A DNA stretch of 64,000 bases from [Pasteurella] aerogenes. GTDB taxonomy: Bacteria > Pseudomonadota > Gammaproteobacteria > Enterobacterales > Pasteurellaceae. This document shows positions 22,579 through 31,568 of the stretch, in pieces. The stretch lies in contig LR134362.1 in NCBI GenBank assembly GCA_900637275.1, forward strand, positions 806,001-870,000, read 5' to 3'. The notes beneath the pieces were generated by a model. It saw only the letters and a program-made list of their open reading frames with translations. It was not told the DNA's origin and made no database searches. A program made the position numbers and the translations under genes. Positions within the stretch are counted from its first letter, which is position 1. The number at the start of each line of letters is the position of its first letter.

Positions 22579-25500
22579 ATGGGTAAAGGCGGTGGTGGCG
22601 GTCGTACACCTTATGAGGCGCCGGAAAGCGGGCGCAGCAAACAACGGGTGAAAATTATTGAAATTGTCTCCGAGGGTGAAATTCAAGGATTGGTTGATGG
22701 AGTGAAATCCGTTTATTTGGATAATACCCCCATCCAAGCCAGCGATAACAGCTATAATTTTAATAATATTGAGGCGCAGGGGACGATTGGTAGCCAAGAT
22801 CAAGATGTGCTGGACGGATTTAATACATCGGAAAAAGAAGTGGCAGTAGGTGTTGAGGTGAAAAAAACACAACCCATTACCCGCACTGTTACGGATGAGA
22901 AAGTCAGTAGAGTGCGGGTGACTGTTGGGGTAAAAGCGCTTTATGAGCAAAATTCACAAGGCGATACCAATGCGACCAGTGTTACGCTACAGGTTTTTGT
23001 TAATGATACGCCTTATTCAGTCACTTTTAATGGAAAGTACAGTTCGCAATATTTAAAACATATTGAAATCACGGATTTACCTCCGGTCCCGTTTACCTTG
23101 CGCGTGGAGCGTGTGGAAGCAGACAGTAAAAGCCAGCGCTTGCAAAACGGAACCCTTTGGGCAAGTTACACCGAAATTATTGATACGCAATTTGCTTACC
23201 CTAATACTGCACTGGTCGGTATTATGTTCGATAGCGAATATTTCAATTCTATTCCACAACGGAATTATGAAATTAAAGGGATTAAACTTCGTGTGCCGAG
23301 TAATTACGATCCGGAAACTCGTCAATATGATGGATTATGGGATGGTACTTTTAAAATTGCTTGGTCTGATAATCCGGCGTGGGTGTTGCTTGATATTTTG
23401 AGCAATAAACGCTATGGCTTAGGGCAACGGTTGGGTGAAATCAATATTGATAAATGGGCGCTGTATAATGTGGCGCAGTATTGTGATCAACTTGTTCCAG
23501 ATGGTTTTGGCAATAAAGAACCTCGCTTTACGTGTAATGCGTGGTTGACCGAGCAAAAATCAGCTTATGAGCTGATCAATGATATTTGTTCGATCTTCCG
23601 TGCTATTCCAGTATGGACAGGGACAGAATTAACGGTTATTCAAGATAGACCTTCCGATCCGGTATGGATTTACACCAACGCGAATGTAGTCGATGGTGAA
23701 TTTACGCGTCAATACTCAGCATTGAAATCGCGGCATAATGCGATCCATGTGGAGTATTTAGATAAATCCGATTTTTATCAGAAGAAAATTGAATATGTCT
23801 CGGATGACGAATTAATTCGCAAGCATGGCTTAAATGTTAAGAAAGTCACAGCGTTCGGTTGTACTTCAAGAGGACAAGCTTATCGCACTGGACGTTGGAT
23901 TTTAGAGACGGAAAAACTGGAAAAAGAAACGATTACGTTCAGTGTTGGACGTGAAGGTTTGATGCATATTCCGGGTGATATTTTTGAGGTGGCAGATAAT
24001 CATTATGCGGGTACCGATATTGGCGGTCGCGTATTGGCAATTAAGGATAAAACGGTCACTTTAGATCGCGAAATTGAACTAAGTGACAACAGTTATTTCA
24101 GTTATATTGATGGTAACGCTACACAAAACACGCTTAAAATTCTCGGGGTAGTAAATGGCAATCAAGTAACCTTAGATCGCGCACCGGTGGGATTGGCGGA
24201 ATATGGTGTATGGTCCTTATCTACACAACAAATTCGCTCAAAACGCTATAAAGCCATGGCAATTGCGGAAAATGATGATGGGACTTATACCATCACCGGA
24301 TTGCAACATGAACCACAAAAAGAGGCAATTGTGGATAATGGCGCGCATTTTGAACCGATTGCGACCACGTTATACCAAGCCGCACAAATTACACATCTTG
24401 ATATTGGTGTTGGGTTTGATGGAAAAGTCAATGTTGTCGCCGATATTTCTACCGGTGACGGGGCATTAACCTATGATATTAAAATTATCAAAGCGGGAAA
24501 ATTATACCGATTTGATAAAGGGTTAACCTCACCGAATATTAGCCTTGATGGATTACCGGATGGCGAATATCAGCTTATCATTTATGCGAAAAATTCTCGT
24601 GGTCAGGTGGTGAGTGAAAAAACGCAAACCTTTGTGATTGACCGTCCTCCGGTGCCGCAAGAAGTCAATGTGTCAGGTGGACTTGGTGAAATCACATTAT
24701 CTTGGAAGTGGGTTGATGATATTACTCAAACTGAAATCTTTGTAGCGGATAGTGATAATTTTAGCCAATCTCAACGTTTAGCTAAAGTTAATGCGCATAT
24801 GTATAGCCACACGGTCGGGGCAAGACAGGTTCGTTATTACTGGTTGCGTCATGTGCGAGGGCAAAACGCCGGACCATTTTATCAAGAAACTGGGTTGCGT
24901 GGTGAAAGTGCGGTCGATATTGACGAAGAATTGCGCTTATTAAATGAGAAGTTAAGTCAAAATATCATTGACGAAGTGATTGATACCGCCTTGCCGGCGC
25001 GCAATCTCGAGATGATAAAAACTGTTTCTGGACTGGATGTGAACACGTTCTTGGGCTATCGCCAAATACACAACACTGCAGATGGCAAGTTGTACACATG
25101 GAATGGTACGGTTTACGTTGCAGATAGTGGAGAAGTCTTTGCCAATGAGATTAAAGGTATTATTCAACCGGAGCAACTCGCGCCAATACCGACTGCCAAT
25201 TTGGCCGGTAAACTGACCGATGAACAAATTCAGTCTATTGATGCGACTAAAGTCATTGGTACGCTCTCATTAACAAACATGCCAACCATTCCTACCAGTA
25301 AATTAAGTGGTCAATTGACAGACAGTCAATTACAAGGAATTAGCGCAAATAAGATTACTGGTACAATTGCAGTATCACAATTGGCGTCTATACCTACAAC
25401 AAAATTAACCGGTACGATTTCTGCTAATCAGATTTCAGCTAATAGCATCGGTACGAATGCAATACAAGCTGGAGCAATTGGGGCTACACACTTACAATCT

Positions 25501-27180
25501 GGAAGTGTAGGAGCAAGCCAAATCCAAGCTAATGCTATTAGTTCAAATGCAATTCAGTCTGGAGCTGTTGTTGCAGGTAAAATTGCAACTAACGCTGTTG
25601 TGGCTGATAACATTGCTACAAATGCTATTACAGCAGTTAAGATTTCAGCAGGGGCAATCACAGCCGAGAAATTAAGTGCTAATAGTGTGGGTGCAAATGC
25701 AATTCAAGCTAATGCCATTGTTGCAGGTAAAATAGCCGCGAATGCAGTGACTACTGCCACGATTGCAGCAGGAGCAATCCGAGCAAATCATGTCGCAGCA
25801 GGGGAGCTAACTGCGGATAAATTGGCGATTGGGTTGGGTGGGAATTTGTTGTATAACCCGATTTTTGCTAATAACGGTAATGGTTGGCATTATTATGTCG
25901 ATACAAACAACATTGAGAATAACGGATATAGTTTTAATAATGCCACTGGTACATATCAAGGTGGAGCATATTTACCGACAGAAAACCAATTTAGATTACA
26001 GCGTAATCGTAAATCAATTACAGGGGACGTAAGATTAGGTGGTCTGTATCAAGATATGAAATTGACACCGAACACATATTATTGTTTTTCTGCTTATGTA
26101 GGCGGACACAGAAGTTATGTTGATTTAAACATTGAGGGTGGTGGCGTACAAGTTATCAGTAGAAGTTGGAGTGGGCGAGGACGTACAGGAGGTTATCCAA
26201 ACAATACGATTGATACTGGTATTGAAAATTCATATCGTATTTGGATCTTGTTCAAAACAAATGCTACCAATTCTGCTGAAACCAATTATCGTTTAATTAT
26301 TAACACTTGGGGGCAAAACGGTCAAGATAATCCAATGTTTATTATTAGACGACCTATGCTCGAAGAATGCACACAATACACCAAAGAACCTAGTGCATGG
26401 CAAAATTCAGGTGTAACAGCGATACATGGTGGCAGTATTGTTACAAATACAATAACCGCTCAACAAATAGCAGCGAACACTATCACCGCAAATGAAATCG
26501 CCAGTGGAGCTATAGCTACTCGTCATTTGTCGGCTAACTCGATTAATGCGGGGCATATTGTATCTAAGTCGCTTACCGCGGATAAGCTAAATATCAGTAG
26601 TTTGTCTGCGATTAGTGCGAATTTAGGGACTGTGACCGCGGGGAGTATATCAGGTACAACGATAAGTGGCGGAACGATAACAGGGACAACAATAAAGAGT
26701 GCGCGTCTTGAAAGTGTTACTGGCAAGTTTACAGGAGCATTAGAAGTAACTCAATTAATTGGCGGGAATGTCTTTGAAAGAGCGGTTTTTACCTCAAAGC
26801 TTACCGGAGCTGAATATAGCAAAACTTATGGTTCGGGGATTGGGGTAAATGTAAAATATTATGAGCATATTGTAAAATTTAAAATTAAATCTGCACCAGT
26901 AGATCGGTATGTTTACATGACAAATTCTATCGATAGATCCATAAGTAGCAGAGAATATTGGGCAACGAAGGATATATATGACTCAGTTCGTTATCCAAAA
27001 GCTACGCGTGAAACAACTACAATAACACCTAATGTTTCCGGTGCATTTGAGAATGGAGGAATTTTATTAAAAAATACGGAATACACAGTAAGCATATCTA
27101 TTTACCTCACCACACAAAATTTATTCTCTCTTATAACAGAGCTGATGATGGTTTCAAGTAGAACAATAGTAAGTCTTTAA
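22579..27180 (+). CDS. Tip attachment / host specificity protein J-like
   Basis: 1533 residues. The first 800 residues follow lambda gpJ (GKGGGGGRTPYEAPESGRSKQRVKII start, fibronectin-like modules). From about residue 880 to 1085 comes a degenerate repeat built on units such as ANAIQAGAI and AGKIAANAV; it resumes near 1280-1400 (TNTITAQQIAANTITANEIASGAI) around an inserted carbohydrate-binding-like domain. The far C-terminus should bind the host receptor. The last 13 residues look out of frame: one base added near 27137 would give an ending SLITRADDGFK, so a recent deletion is possible. Confidence 0.92.
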   Translation: MGKGGGGGRTPYEAPESGRSKQRVKIIEIVSEGEIQGLVDGVKSVYLDNTPIQASDNSYNFNNIEAQGTIGSQDQDVLDGFNTSEKEVAVGVEVKKTQPITRTVTDEKVSRVRVTVGVKALYEQNSQGDTNATSVTLQVFVNDTPYSVTFNGKYSSQYLKHIEITDLPPVPFTLRVERVEADSKSQRLQNGTLWASYTEIIDTQFAYPNTALVGIMFDSEYFNSIPQRNYEIKGIKLRVPSNYDPETRQYDGLWDGTFKIAWSDNPAWVLLDILSNKRYGLGQRLGEINIDKWALYNVAQYCDQLVPDGFGNKEPRFTCNAWLTEQKSAYELINDICSIFRAIPVWTGTELTVIQDRPSDPVWIYTNANVVDGEFTRQYSALKSRHNAIHVEYLDKSDFYQKKIEYVSDDELIRKHGLNVKKVTAFGCTSRGQAYRTGRWILETEKLEKETITFSVGREGLMHIPGDIFEVADNHYAGTDIGGRVLAIKDKTVTLDREIELSDNSYFSYIDGNATQNTLKILGVVNGNQVTLDRAPVGLAEYGVWSLSTQQIRSKRYKAMAIAENDDGTYTITGLQHEPQKEAIVDNGAHFEPIATTLYQAAQITHLDIGVGFDGKVNVVADISTGDGALTYDIKIIKAGKLYRFDKGLTSPNISLDGLPDGEYQLIIYAKNSRGQVVSEKTQTFVIDRPPVPQEVNVSGGLGEITLSWKWVDDITQTEIFVADSDNFSQSQRLAKVNAHMYSHTVGARQVRYYWLRHVRGQNAGPFYQETGLRGESAVDIDEELRLLNEKLSQNIIDEVIDTALPARNLEMIKTVSGLDVNTFLGYRQIHNTADGKLYTWNGTVYVADSGEVFANEIKGIIQPEQLAPIPTANLAGKLTDEQIQSIDATKVIGTLSLTNMPTIPTSKLSGQLTDSQLQGISANKITGTIAVSQLASIPTTKLTGTISANQISANSIGTNAIQAGAIGATHLQSGSVGASQIQANAISSNAIQSGAVVAGKIATNAVVADNIATNAITAVKISAGAITAEKLSANSVGANAIQANAIVAGKIAANAVTTATIAAGAIRANHVAAGELTADKLAIGLGGNLLYNPIFANNGNGWHYYVDTNNIENNGYSFNNATGTYQGGAYLPTENQFRLQRNRKSITGDVRLGGLYQDMKLTPNTYYCFSAYVGGHRSYVDLNIEGGGVQVISRSWSGRGRTGGYPNNTIDTGIENSYRIWILFKTNATNSAETNYRLIINTWGQNGQDNPMFIIRRPMLEECTQYTKEPSAWQNSGVTAIHGGSIVTNTITAQQIAANTITANEIASGAIATRHLSANSINAGHIVSKSLTADKLNISSLSAISANLGTVTAGSISGTTISGGTITGTTIKSARLESVTGKFTGALEVTQLIGGNVFERAVFTSKLTGAEYSKTYGSGIGVNVKYYEHIVKFKIKSAPVDRYVYMTNSIDRSISSREYWATKDIYDSVRYPKATRETTTITPNVSGAFENGGILLKNTEYTVSISIYLTTQNLFSLITELMMVSSRTIVSL

Positions 27181-27205
27181 TTTAGTCACAACAAAGGAAA
27201 ATCTT

Positions 27206-27499
27206 ATGACAACATTCAATAAAATCTTAAACCCAATGTATTCAACTATTGCTACATATTCTATTCAAGATGACGGTGCGATTAATGCAAAATACGTTAT
27301 CGGCACAGGAGTTGATGAGGACGGTCAAGTAACCGACTTCACACCAATCATTGAAAGTTACAAATGGATCGATAGCGAAAATGCGAAAGGCATTCTAGAT
27401 GCTCCGTTAACCGAAGATGATTTGGGGAAAACGCCGACACAGATCATGCTAGATCGCATTTATCGGTATTTAAAAGAGAAAGGGGATATTGTGGTTTAG
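27206..27499 (+). CDS. Small phage protein following J, 97 aa
   Basis: Starts MTTFNKILNPMYSTIATYSI with AAAGGA 7-8 bases before the ATG. Acidic, soluble; ends QIMLDRIYRYLKEKGDIVV. A short gene behind J is common in lambdoid phages (tail fibre accessory or assembly proteins), but I see no domain that identifies it. It is the last rightward gene of the prophage. Confidence 0.6.
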   Translation: MTTFNKILNPMYSTIATYSIQDDGAINAKYVIGTGVDEDGQVTDFTPIIESYKWIDSENAKGILDAPLTEDDLGKTPTQIMLDRIYRYLKEKGDIVV

Positions 27500-27509
27500 T
27501 CATAAAGGG

Positions 27510-27536
27510 AAGCCTCTGTTTGGGAGGCTTATTTAT
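27510..27536. terminator. Bidirectional terminator at the end of the late operon
   Basis: AAGCCTC (27510-27516) pairs with GAGGCTT (27524-27530), with ATTTAT after it. It lies between converging genes. Confidence 0.6.
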
Positions 27537-27741
27537 CCAATAAATGATTTATTAGAACAAGCCATTTTGCGTATGGCATATCTGAGTGAGCTGATGTGTT
27601 GTTTACATCCGTTTCCCATCTCATAACCATACGCTGACTAGCCCCAACAATCTTCGCAACTTCAGTTTGCGTGAGATTGTGAACTACTCTTATAGTTCTT
27701 AAATTGCTAGGCGTATAACCTAGATCCATTCCTTGATGCAT
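27529..27741 (-). CDS. Small XRE-type helix-turn-helix regulator
   Basis: 70 residues; the HTH reads LRTIRVVHNLTQTEVAKIVGASQRMVMRWE (about residues 14-43), followed by MPYAKWLVLINHLL. It is on the minus strand, converging on the late operon, at the attachment-site end of the prophage. ATG at 27741 (alternative at 27729). Its stop region overlaps the terminator. No strong ribosome site; translation may be coupled to the small frame ending 2 bp upstream. Small HTH proteins in such operons often repress their own promoter. Confidence 0.7.
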   Translation of the reverse strand: MHQGMDLGYTPSNLRTIRVVHNLTQTEVAKIVGASQRMVMRWETDVNNTSAHSDMPYAKWLVLINHLLDK

Positions 27742-27743
27742 AA

Positions 27744-27838
27744 CTATTTTGTGATTTTATAAGTCGCCCACTCAGAACGGTGAGCTTGTGTATCTTCAAG
27801 ACCAAAGCCATCAAGGAATATAATTATTTTTTACTCAT
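27744..27838 (-). pseudogene. Short reading frame upstream of the HTH gene, interrupted at an A-run
   Basis: On the minus strand ATGAGT is followed by six As and then a stop (MSKK). With one more A the frame would read MSKKIIIFLDGFG and continue EDTQAHRSEWATYKITK, ending at TAG 27744-27746, two bases before the HTH start. Either a decayed gene or a slippage-controlled one. Family unknown. Confidence 0.35.
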
Positions 27839-27847
27839 TTTTAGATT

Positions 27848-27863
27848 TGTGATCTAAATCACA
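27848..27863. promoter_or_regulatory. CRP-consensus palindrome upstream of the HTH operon
   Basis: TGTGATCTAAATCACA is a perfect TGTGA-N6-TCACA match with T/A-rich flanks. It lies 10 bp before the minus-strand mini-frame, so it may equally be the operator of the HTH protein. The 27742-28258 gap holds, besides this, the att site, a terminator and the integrase arm-like repeats. Confidence 0.5.
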
Positions 27864-27988
27864 TTTATTATCCTTGAGAGATATGTGCTTTTTGCAAGTT
27901 TATAAGTTTTGAGTTTATGTAGTAAGTAAAGTAAGTTTTATTTTTTTAATTTTTTATATATTTAATTTAATCAATGTGTTACTAATTA

Positions 27989-28013
27989 GGTTCAACTCCC
28001 CCCAGCTCCACCA
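27989..28013 (+). other. Attachment site: 25-bp copy of the ssrA (tmRNA) 3' end
   Basis: GGTTCAACTCCCC followed by CCAGCTCCACCA is the T-arm, acceptor strand and CCA end of Pasteurellaceae tmRNA. The upstream sequence is AT-rich phage DNA, not tmRNA, so this is only the duplicated 3' fragment left by integration. It is the right end of the lambdoid prophage and at the same time sits directly before another integrase gene. Confidence 0.8.
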
Positions 28014-28045
28014 AAACATATTCCAAAGCGATTTTATGAAATCCT

Positions 28046-28083
28046 AAAACCCCTTGAAAATACTGGCTTCAAGGGGTTTTTTA
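28046..28083 (+). terminator. Terminator behind the ssrA 3' fragment
   Basis: AAACCCCTTGAA pairs with TTCAAGGGGTTT (28068-28079), then T6. It is probably the original ssrA terminator, carried along behind the att core. Confidence 0.7.
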
Positions 28084-28128
28084 TTGCCTGTACGTTCCTA
28101 TGAAATCCTAGACTTTTAGTAACACGTT

Positions 28129-28242
28129 TAGTTATACTGGTGAGCATATAACTAAAGTCGTATAACTAAAACACGAAATCTACATAAAAATCATATAGTT
28201 ATAAAGAAATTGCTATACCTATTTTTAAATCGATAGTTATAC
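28129..28242. repeat. Five copies of TAGTTATA in both orientations
   Basis: TAGTTATAC at 28129-28137 and 28234-28242, TAGTTATA at 28196-28203, and the reverse form TATAACTA at 28147-28154 and 28161-28168. The cluster lies between the att core and the integrase start, where arm-type integrase binding sites lie. Confidence 0.6.
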
Positions 28243-28258
28243 GGAATAAGGGGCAATT

Positions 28259-28789
28259 ATGGCACGCACAACCACACCACTAAGCGGAACGCAAATTGAC
28301 AAAGCAAAACCACAAGCAAAAGAATTTACGTTAGCAGACAGAAAGGGGCTTTATTTGCTGATTAAGCCTAATGGGGCTAAGTTATGGCGGTTTAATTATT
28401 ACAAGCCTTTCACACAGCCAAAGAAAAGAGTTTTAATCAGTATTGGGCGTTATCCTGACGTATCACTACAACAGGCGCGCCAAATTCGAGATGATTTTAA
28501 TGCTCTACTCACTCAAAACGTCGATCCGCAAGAACACCGCGAGCAAGAACAGCAAGCAAAACTAGCTGAATTAAATAATACTTATGAATCTGTTGTGTGG
28601 GCGTGGTTAGAGTATCGCAAAACGAAAAAGAATTTTTCTGTTGATTATCAAAAAGATGTAATTAGTTTAATCAAGCGCAATTTACTACCGCACTTTGGGC
28701 ATTTACCGATCACGTCAATTACTGCACCAATGGCTTTAAAGGCGTTTAAACCGTATCAGTTAGCTTTCAATGCTTGTTCGATCCGTTGA
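28259..28789 (+). pseudogene. P4-type tyrosine integrase, truncated
   Basis: 176 codons. The N-terminal arm-binding domain (LSGTQIDKAKPQAKEFTLADRKGLYLLIKPNGAKLWRFNYY, IGRYPDVSLQQARQIRDDF) and the start of the core-binding domain (WLEYRKTKKNFSVDYQKDV) are intact. The frame then ends after KAFKPYQ with nine foreign codons; the catalytic R-H-R-Y domain is missing. Family members are about 400 residues, so over half is lost and it cannot recombine DNA. It follows the ssrA att copy, the normal place for such integrases. Confidence 0.85.
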
Positions 28790-28950
28790 TAAAAATGCAC
28801 GGAAATATTGAGATTAAAAACAGTTTTATTGATTCAACAAATGCCACATGGCATGTTTTTGGCTTAACGCATTATTTAGAAAGCGAAATATCCGGCGGAC
28901 GTTGGCTTAGTGAAGTGGATGCCAATAGGAGCAGTGGAGTGGGGAGGTGA
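28765..28950 (+). pseudogene. 3' remnant of a phage tail/baseplate gene
   Basis: In the frame overlapping the integrase end, codons read FDPLIKMHGNIEIKNSF, then ATWHVFGLTHYLESEISGG and EVDANR before TGA 28948-28950. The style and the baseplate gene that follows suggest the C-terminus of a contractile-tail phage protein. The junction with the integrase, near 28757-28770, marks a deletion that fused two unrelated genes. Confidence 0.5.
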
Positions 28951-28953
28951 AAG

Positions 28954-29629
28954 TTGCGAAGTAAATTCGGTCAAATGACGGAGGAACAAAGCAAAATCGG
29001 CAGTGGAGAAATAGGGTTTATCATCAAAAACCTCATTAATCGCATCCAAACTGTAATGTTGGTTCACGTTAAATCCGTTAATGCAACGGGCGTTAATCCG
29101 GTTGGTACCGTTGATGTGCAGCCGATGGTCGCACAGCTAGATAGCGACGGTATCGCACATGAGCATGGCATTATTCATAATATTCCTTATTTTCCTTACA
29201 AGGCGGGAAAAATGCGGTCATTATTGATCCTCAAGTGGGGGATATTGGGATGTGTGGATTTTGTAGTCGAGATATTTCCTCGGTAAAAGTGAATAAAGCC
29301 CCTCTACACCGCAAAGTTTACGCAAGTTTGATTATGCGGATGGGCTTTATTTTGGTGGTTTTCTTAATGGTGTTCCTCATCAATATATTTTCTTCAAAGA
29401 AAGCGGAATTGACGTTATCTCAACCGGGGAGGTCTATGTTAAAGGAACGAAGATTAGACTTGATGCGCCGGTTGAGACGACTTCAACCATTGCCGCTAAA
29501 TCGGATATTCATTTGTTTGTAGTAAGATTTTTGTACATTAAAAATTTTTCTAGTTGTATCTTTGCAACAAGAGGCATTAAAAAGCCCTTAACCTATAGTA
29601 AATTAAGAGCTTTTTTAAGTTTCATTTAA
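28954..29629 (+). pseudogene. Baseplate/spike protein (Gp138-like), frameshifted twice
   Basis: Starts at TTG 28954 behind GGAGGTG. Frame 1 reads KNLINRIQTVMLVHVKSVNA and VGTVDVQPMVAQLD up to about 29205; the sense continues in the next frame (NAVIIDPQVGDIGMCGFCSRD) to about 29310 and in the third frame (KFDYADGLYFGGFLNGVPHQ, then TGEVYVKGTKIRLDAPVETT). The three pieces together match a baseplate spike protein of Mu-like or other contractile phages. Two indels make it non-functional. Confidence 0.7.
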
Positions 29630-29668
29630 CGACATTTATGTTTGGTGTACTTTGAGAACTGCCTATCA

Positions 29669-31546
29669 TTACAGAACTTTTTTTATCAATATTTCTTTTT
29701 CCGCAAAATGTTCAGCAATTTTTCTTGCACCATAAGGGTTAATATGATCATCATCCCTATAGATTGGCAAACCGTTAATCATAAAATCCTTTGGAATATA
29801 AGGATTGAGATCAACCCAAATAATTTGCGGGTATTTTTTGACAATATTTTTCATAAGTTGATTTGCTTTAGCTGATTTTGAAGATATTGTGAGTTTGGGT
29901 AAAATAAATGATAATCCTTTTTGCGTTAAATAATAGTAACGAGTTCCTTGTACTGAAATGGTAGGATTATCGGCAAAAACATAAATCGTTTTATGCTGAT
30001 GGAGTAAATATTGTAAGGTCTTTTCAAAGTGTGTTAGAAAATTTATCTCTTGCGTTTCATCATTATCACTTGGAATATATTTCTCCCAATATCCAAGAAG
30101 GAAAATCGTATCGTAATATTGAATCTGTGTATCAATAAAATCACGATAATTATTACAATTAATAGCTGTTTTTTTATCAGCGAGGTTTTCTTTTATAGGT
30201 CGTCTTTGTTCAATTAAAAAAGGACAACTGTGTGCTGAAATAACAGAAGAAAGCCAATGCTCTTTTTGACCTAAATAATTAAAAAATTGATTATATTGTG
30301 CTGAATGGGAATCACCTATGGCTAAAATAGTTGGTGTTTTTAATGAAATATCGCCTTGAAGACAAGGCATATCAGAATATTTGTCGTAGCAGATATGCTT
30401 TTCCCAAACAAGATGTTGAGGAACAATATTATCCTCTATTTTTTTATAAAAATGAATAAATACTGATATGAATATTATAACTACAACATATCCCAATATA
30501 GAAAGTAAAAATTTTTTATCCGTGAAGTTTTTTATTTTTCTTATTGGATTTTCTACAACTTTATAAGTTAGATAGGCTAAAATAATGCTTATAAAGATGA
30601 CAGAAAATAGAAACGTTAATGGTAATTCGTTCGGCATGTAAACATAGCGTAATATAGCAAAAATAACCCAATGCCATAAATATAGAGAATACGAAATTAA
30701 ACCAAAAAAGATAAAAAAGGGATGACTTAATAATTTATTTGGTGTAAGTGGGGTCGTGCTTGAGTTGTTATTGTTTAACAATAAGGCTGTACTGACACAC
30801 ACTAACAATCTTTCGATATAGCCATGACCAATGCTAAAATATACTTTAGGAAGAAAAAATATAATTAATATAGCAAGTAATGCCGTCCATTGTATCGAAA
30901 TCGGCAGCGATTTTCTAGGCAGAATAGCAAATAAACAGCCAATCAATAATTCATAAGCGCGGATATGTGGCAAATAATATTGTTGTTTATCAGATGGAAT
31001 GAATTGAGATAAAAGACTTAATACAATACAAGTTAAAATTAGCCAAATAATGTATTTCTTTTTAAGAAATTTAATTGATAATAATAAGATAATTGGAAAT
31101 ATAAAATAAAACTGTTCTTCTATCGCTAACGACCAAAGATGTAGTAATGGTTTTTCTTGAGATGTGATATCGAAATAATCAATATCTTTTGCAAAAAAGA
31201 TATTTACACTAAATAATAAAGTAGAGCGAATCGATTTAAGATAATCAATAAAATCTTGTTTAATAAATATAATAGAGATAAAAATAGTTGTGATAGCTAA
31301 GACTAATAATAGTGCTGGCAAAATACGCTTGGCACGACGTTTATAAAACTCAATAAAAGAAAATGTATTTTGAGTCATTTCGTGATAAATAATTTGGGTA
31401 ATCAGAAATCCAGAAATGACAAAAAATACATCGACGCCTAAAATACCATTAGGTAACCACTGGGCATTTGCATGAGCAATGACCACAGATAAAACAGCAA
31501 TAGCTCTCAATCCATCTATTTCAGGGCGATAATTAAAGTGAATCAT
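29669..31546 (-). CDS. OafA-type acyltransferase (acyltransferase-3 plus SGNH domain)
   Basis: 625 residues. The N-terminal 370 residues are an integral membrane acyltransferase-3 domain (YRPEIDGLRAIAVLSVVIAHA with the conserved His25, about ten helices). The periplasmic C-terminal part is an SGNH esterase-like domain with GDSHS and a DDDHINPYGA catalytic block. Such proteins O-acetylate lipopolysaccharide or other surface glycans; in Haemophilus the relative OafA acetylates LPS heptose. Start chosen at 31546, GAGG 6 bases upstream on the minus strand. Strongly AT-rich, suggesting transfer. Confidence 0.85.
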   Translation of the reverse strand: MIHFNYRPEIDGLRAIAVLSVVIAHANAQWLPNGILGVDVFFVISGFLITQIIYHEMTQNTFSFIEFYKRRAKRILPALLLVLAITTIFISIIFIKQDFIDYLKSIRSTLLFSVNIFFAKDIDYFDITSQEKPLLHLWSLAIEEQFYFIFPIILLLSIKFLKKKYIIWLILTCIVLSLLSQFIPSDKQQYYLPHIRAYELLIGCLFAILPRKSLPISIQWTALLAILIIFFLPKVYFSIGHGYIERLLVCVSTALLLNNNNSSTTPLTPNKLLSHPFFIFFGLISYSLYLWHWVIFAILRYVYMPNELPLTFLFSVIFISIILAYLTYKVVENPIRKIKNFTDKKFLLSILGYVVVIIFISVFIHFYKKIEDNIVPQHLVWEKHICYDKYSDMPCLQGDISLKTPTILAIGDSHSAQYNQFFNYLGQKEHWLSSVISAHSCPFLIEQRRPIKENLADKKTAINCNNYRDFIDTQIQYYDTIFLLGYWEKYIPSDNDETQEINFLTHFEKTLQYLLHQHKTIYVFADNPTISVQGTRYYYLTQKGLSFILPKLTISSKSAKANQLMKNIVKKYPQIIWVDLNPYIPKDFMINGLPIYRDDDHINPYGARKIAEHFAEKEILIKKVL

Positions 31547-31568
31547 AGAATTCCTCAAAATTTTCCGC

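Noticed and set aside
25400..26700. Repetitive DNA in J that could suggest a CRISPR array
   Set aside because: The repeats are in frame, degenerate at DNA level, lack constant spacers, and encode a fibre-like peptide.
27742..28013. A full tmRNA or tRNA gene ending at 28013
   Set aside because: Upstream sequence is AT-rich and cannot form the acceptor or D/T arms; only the 3' 25 bases match.
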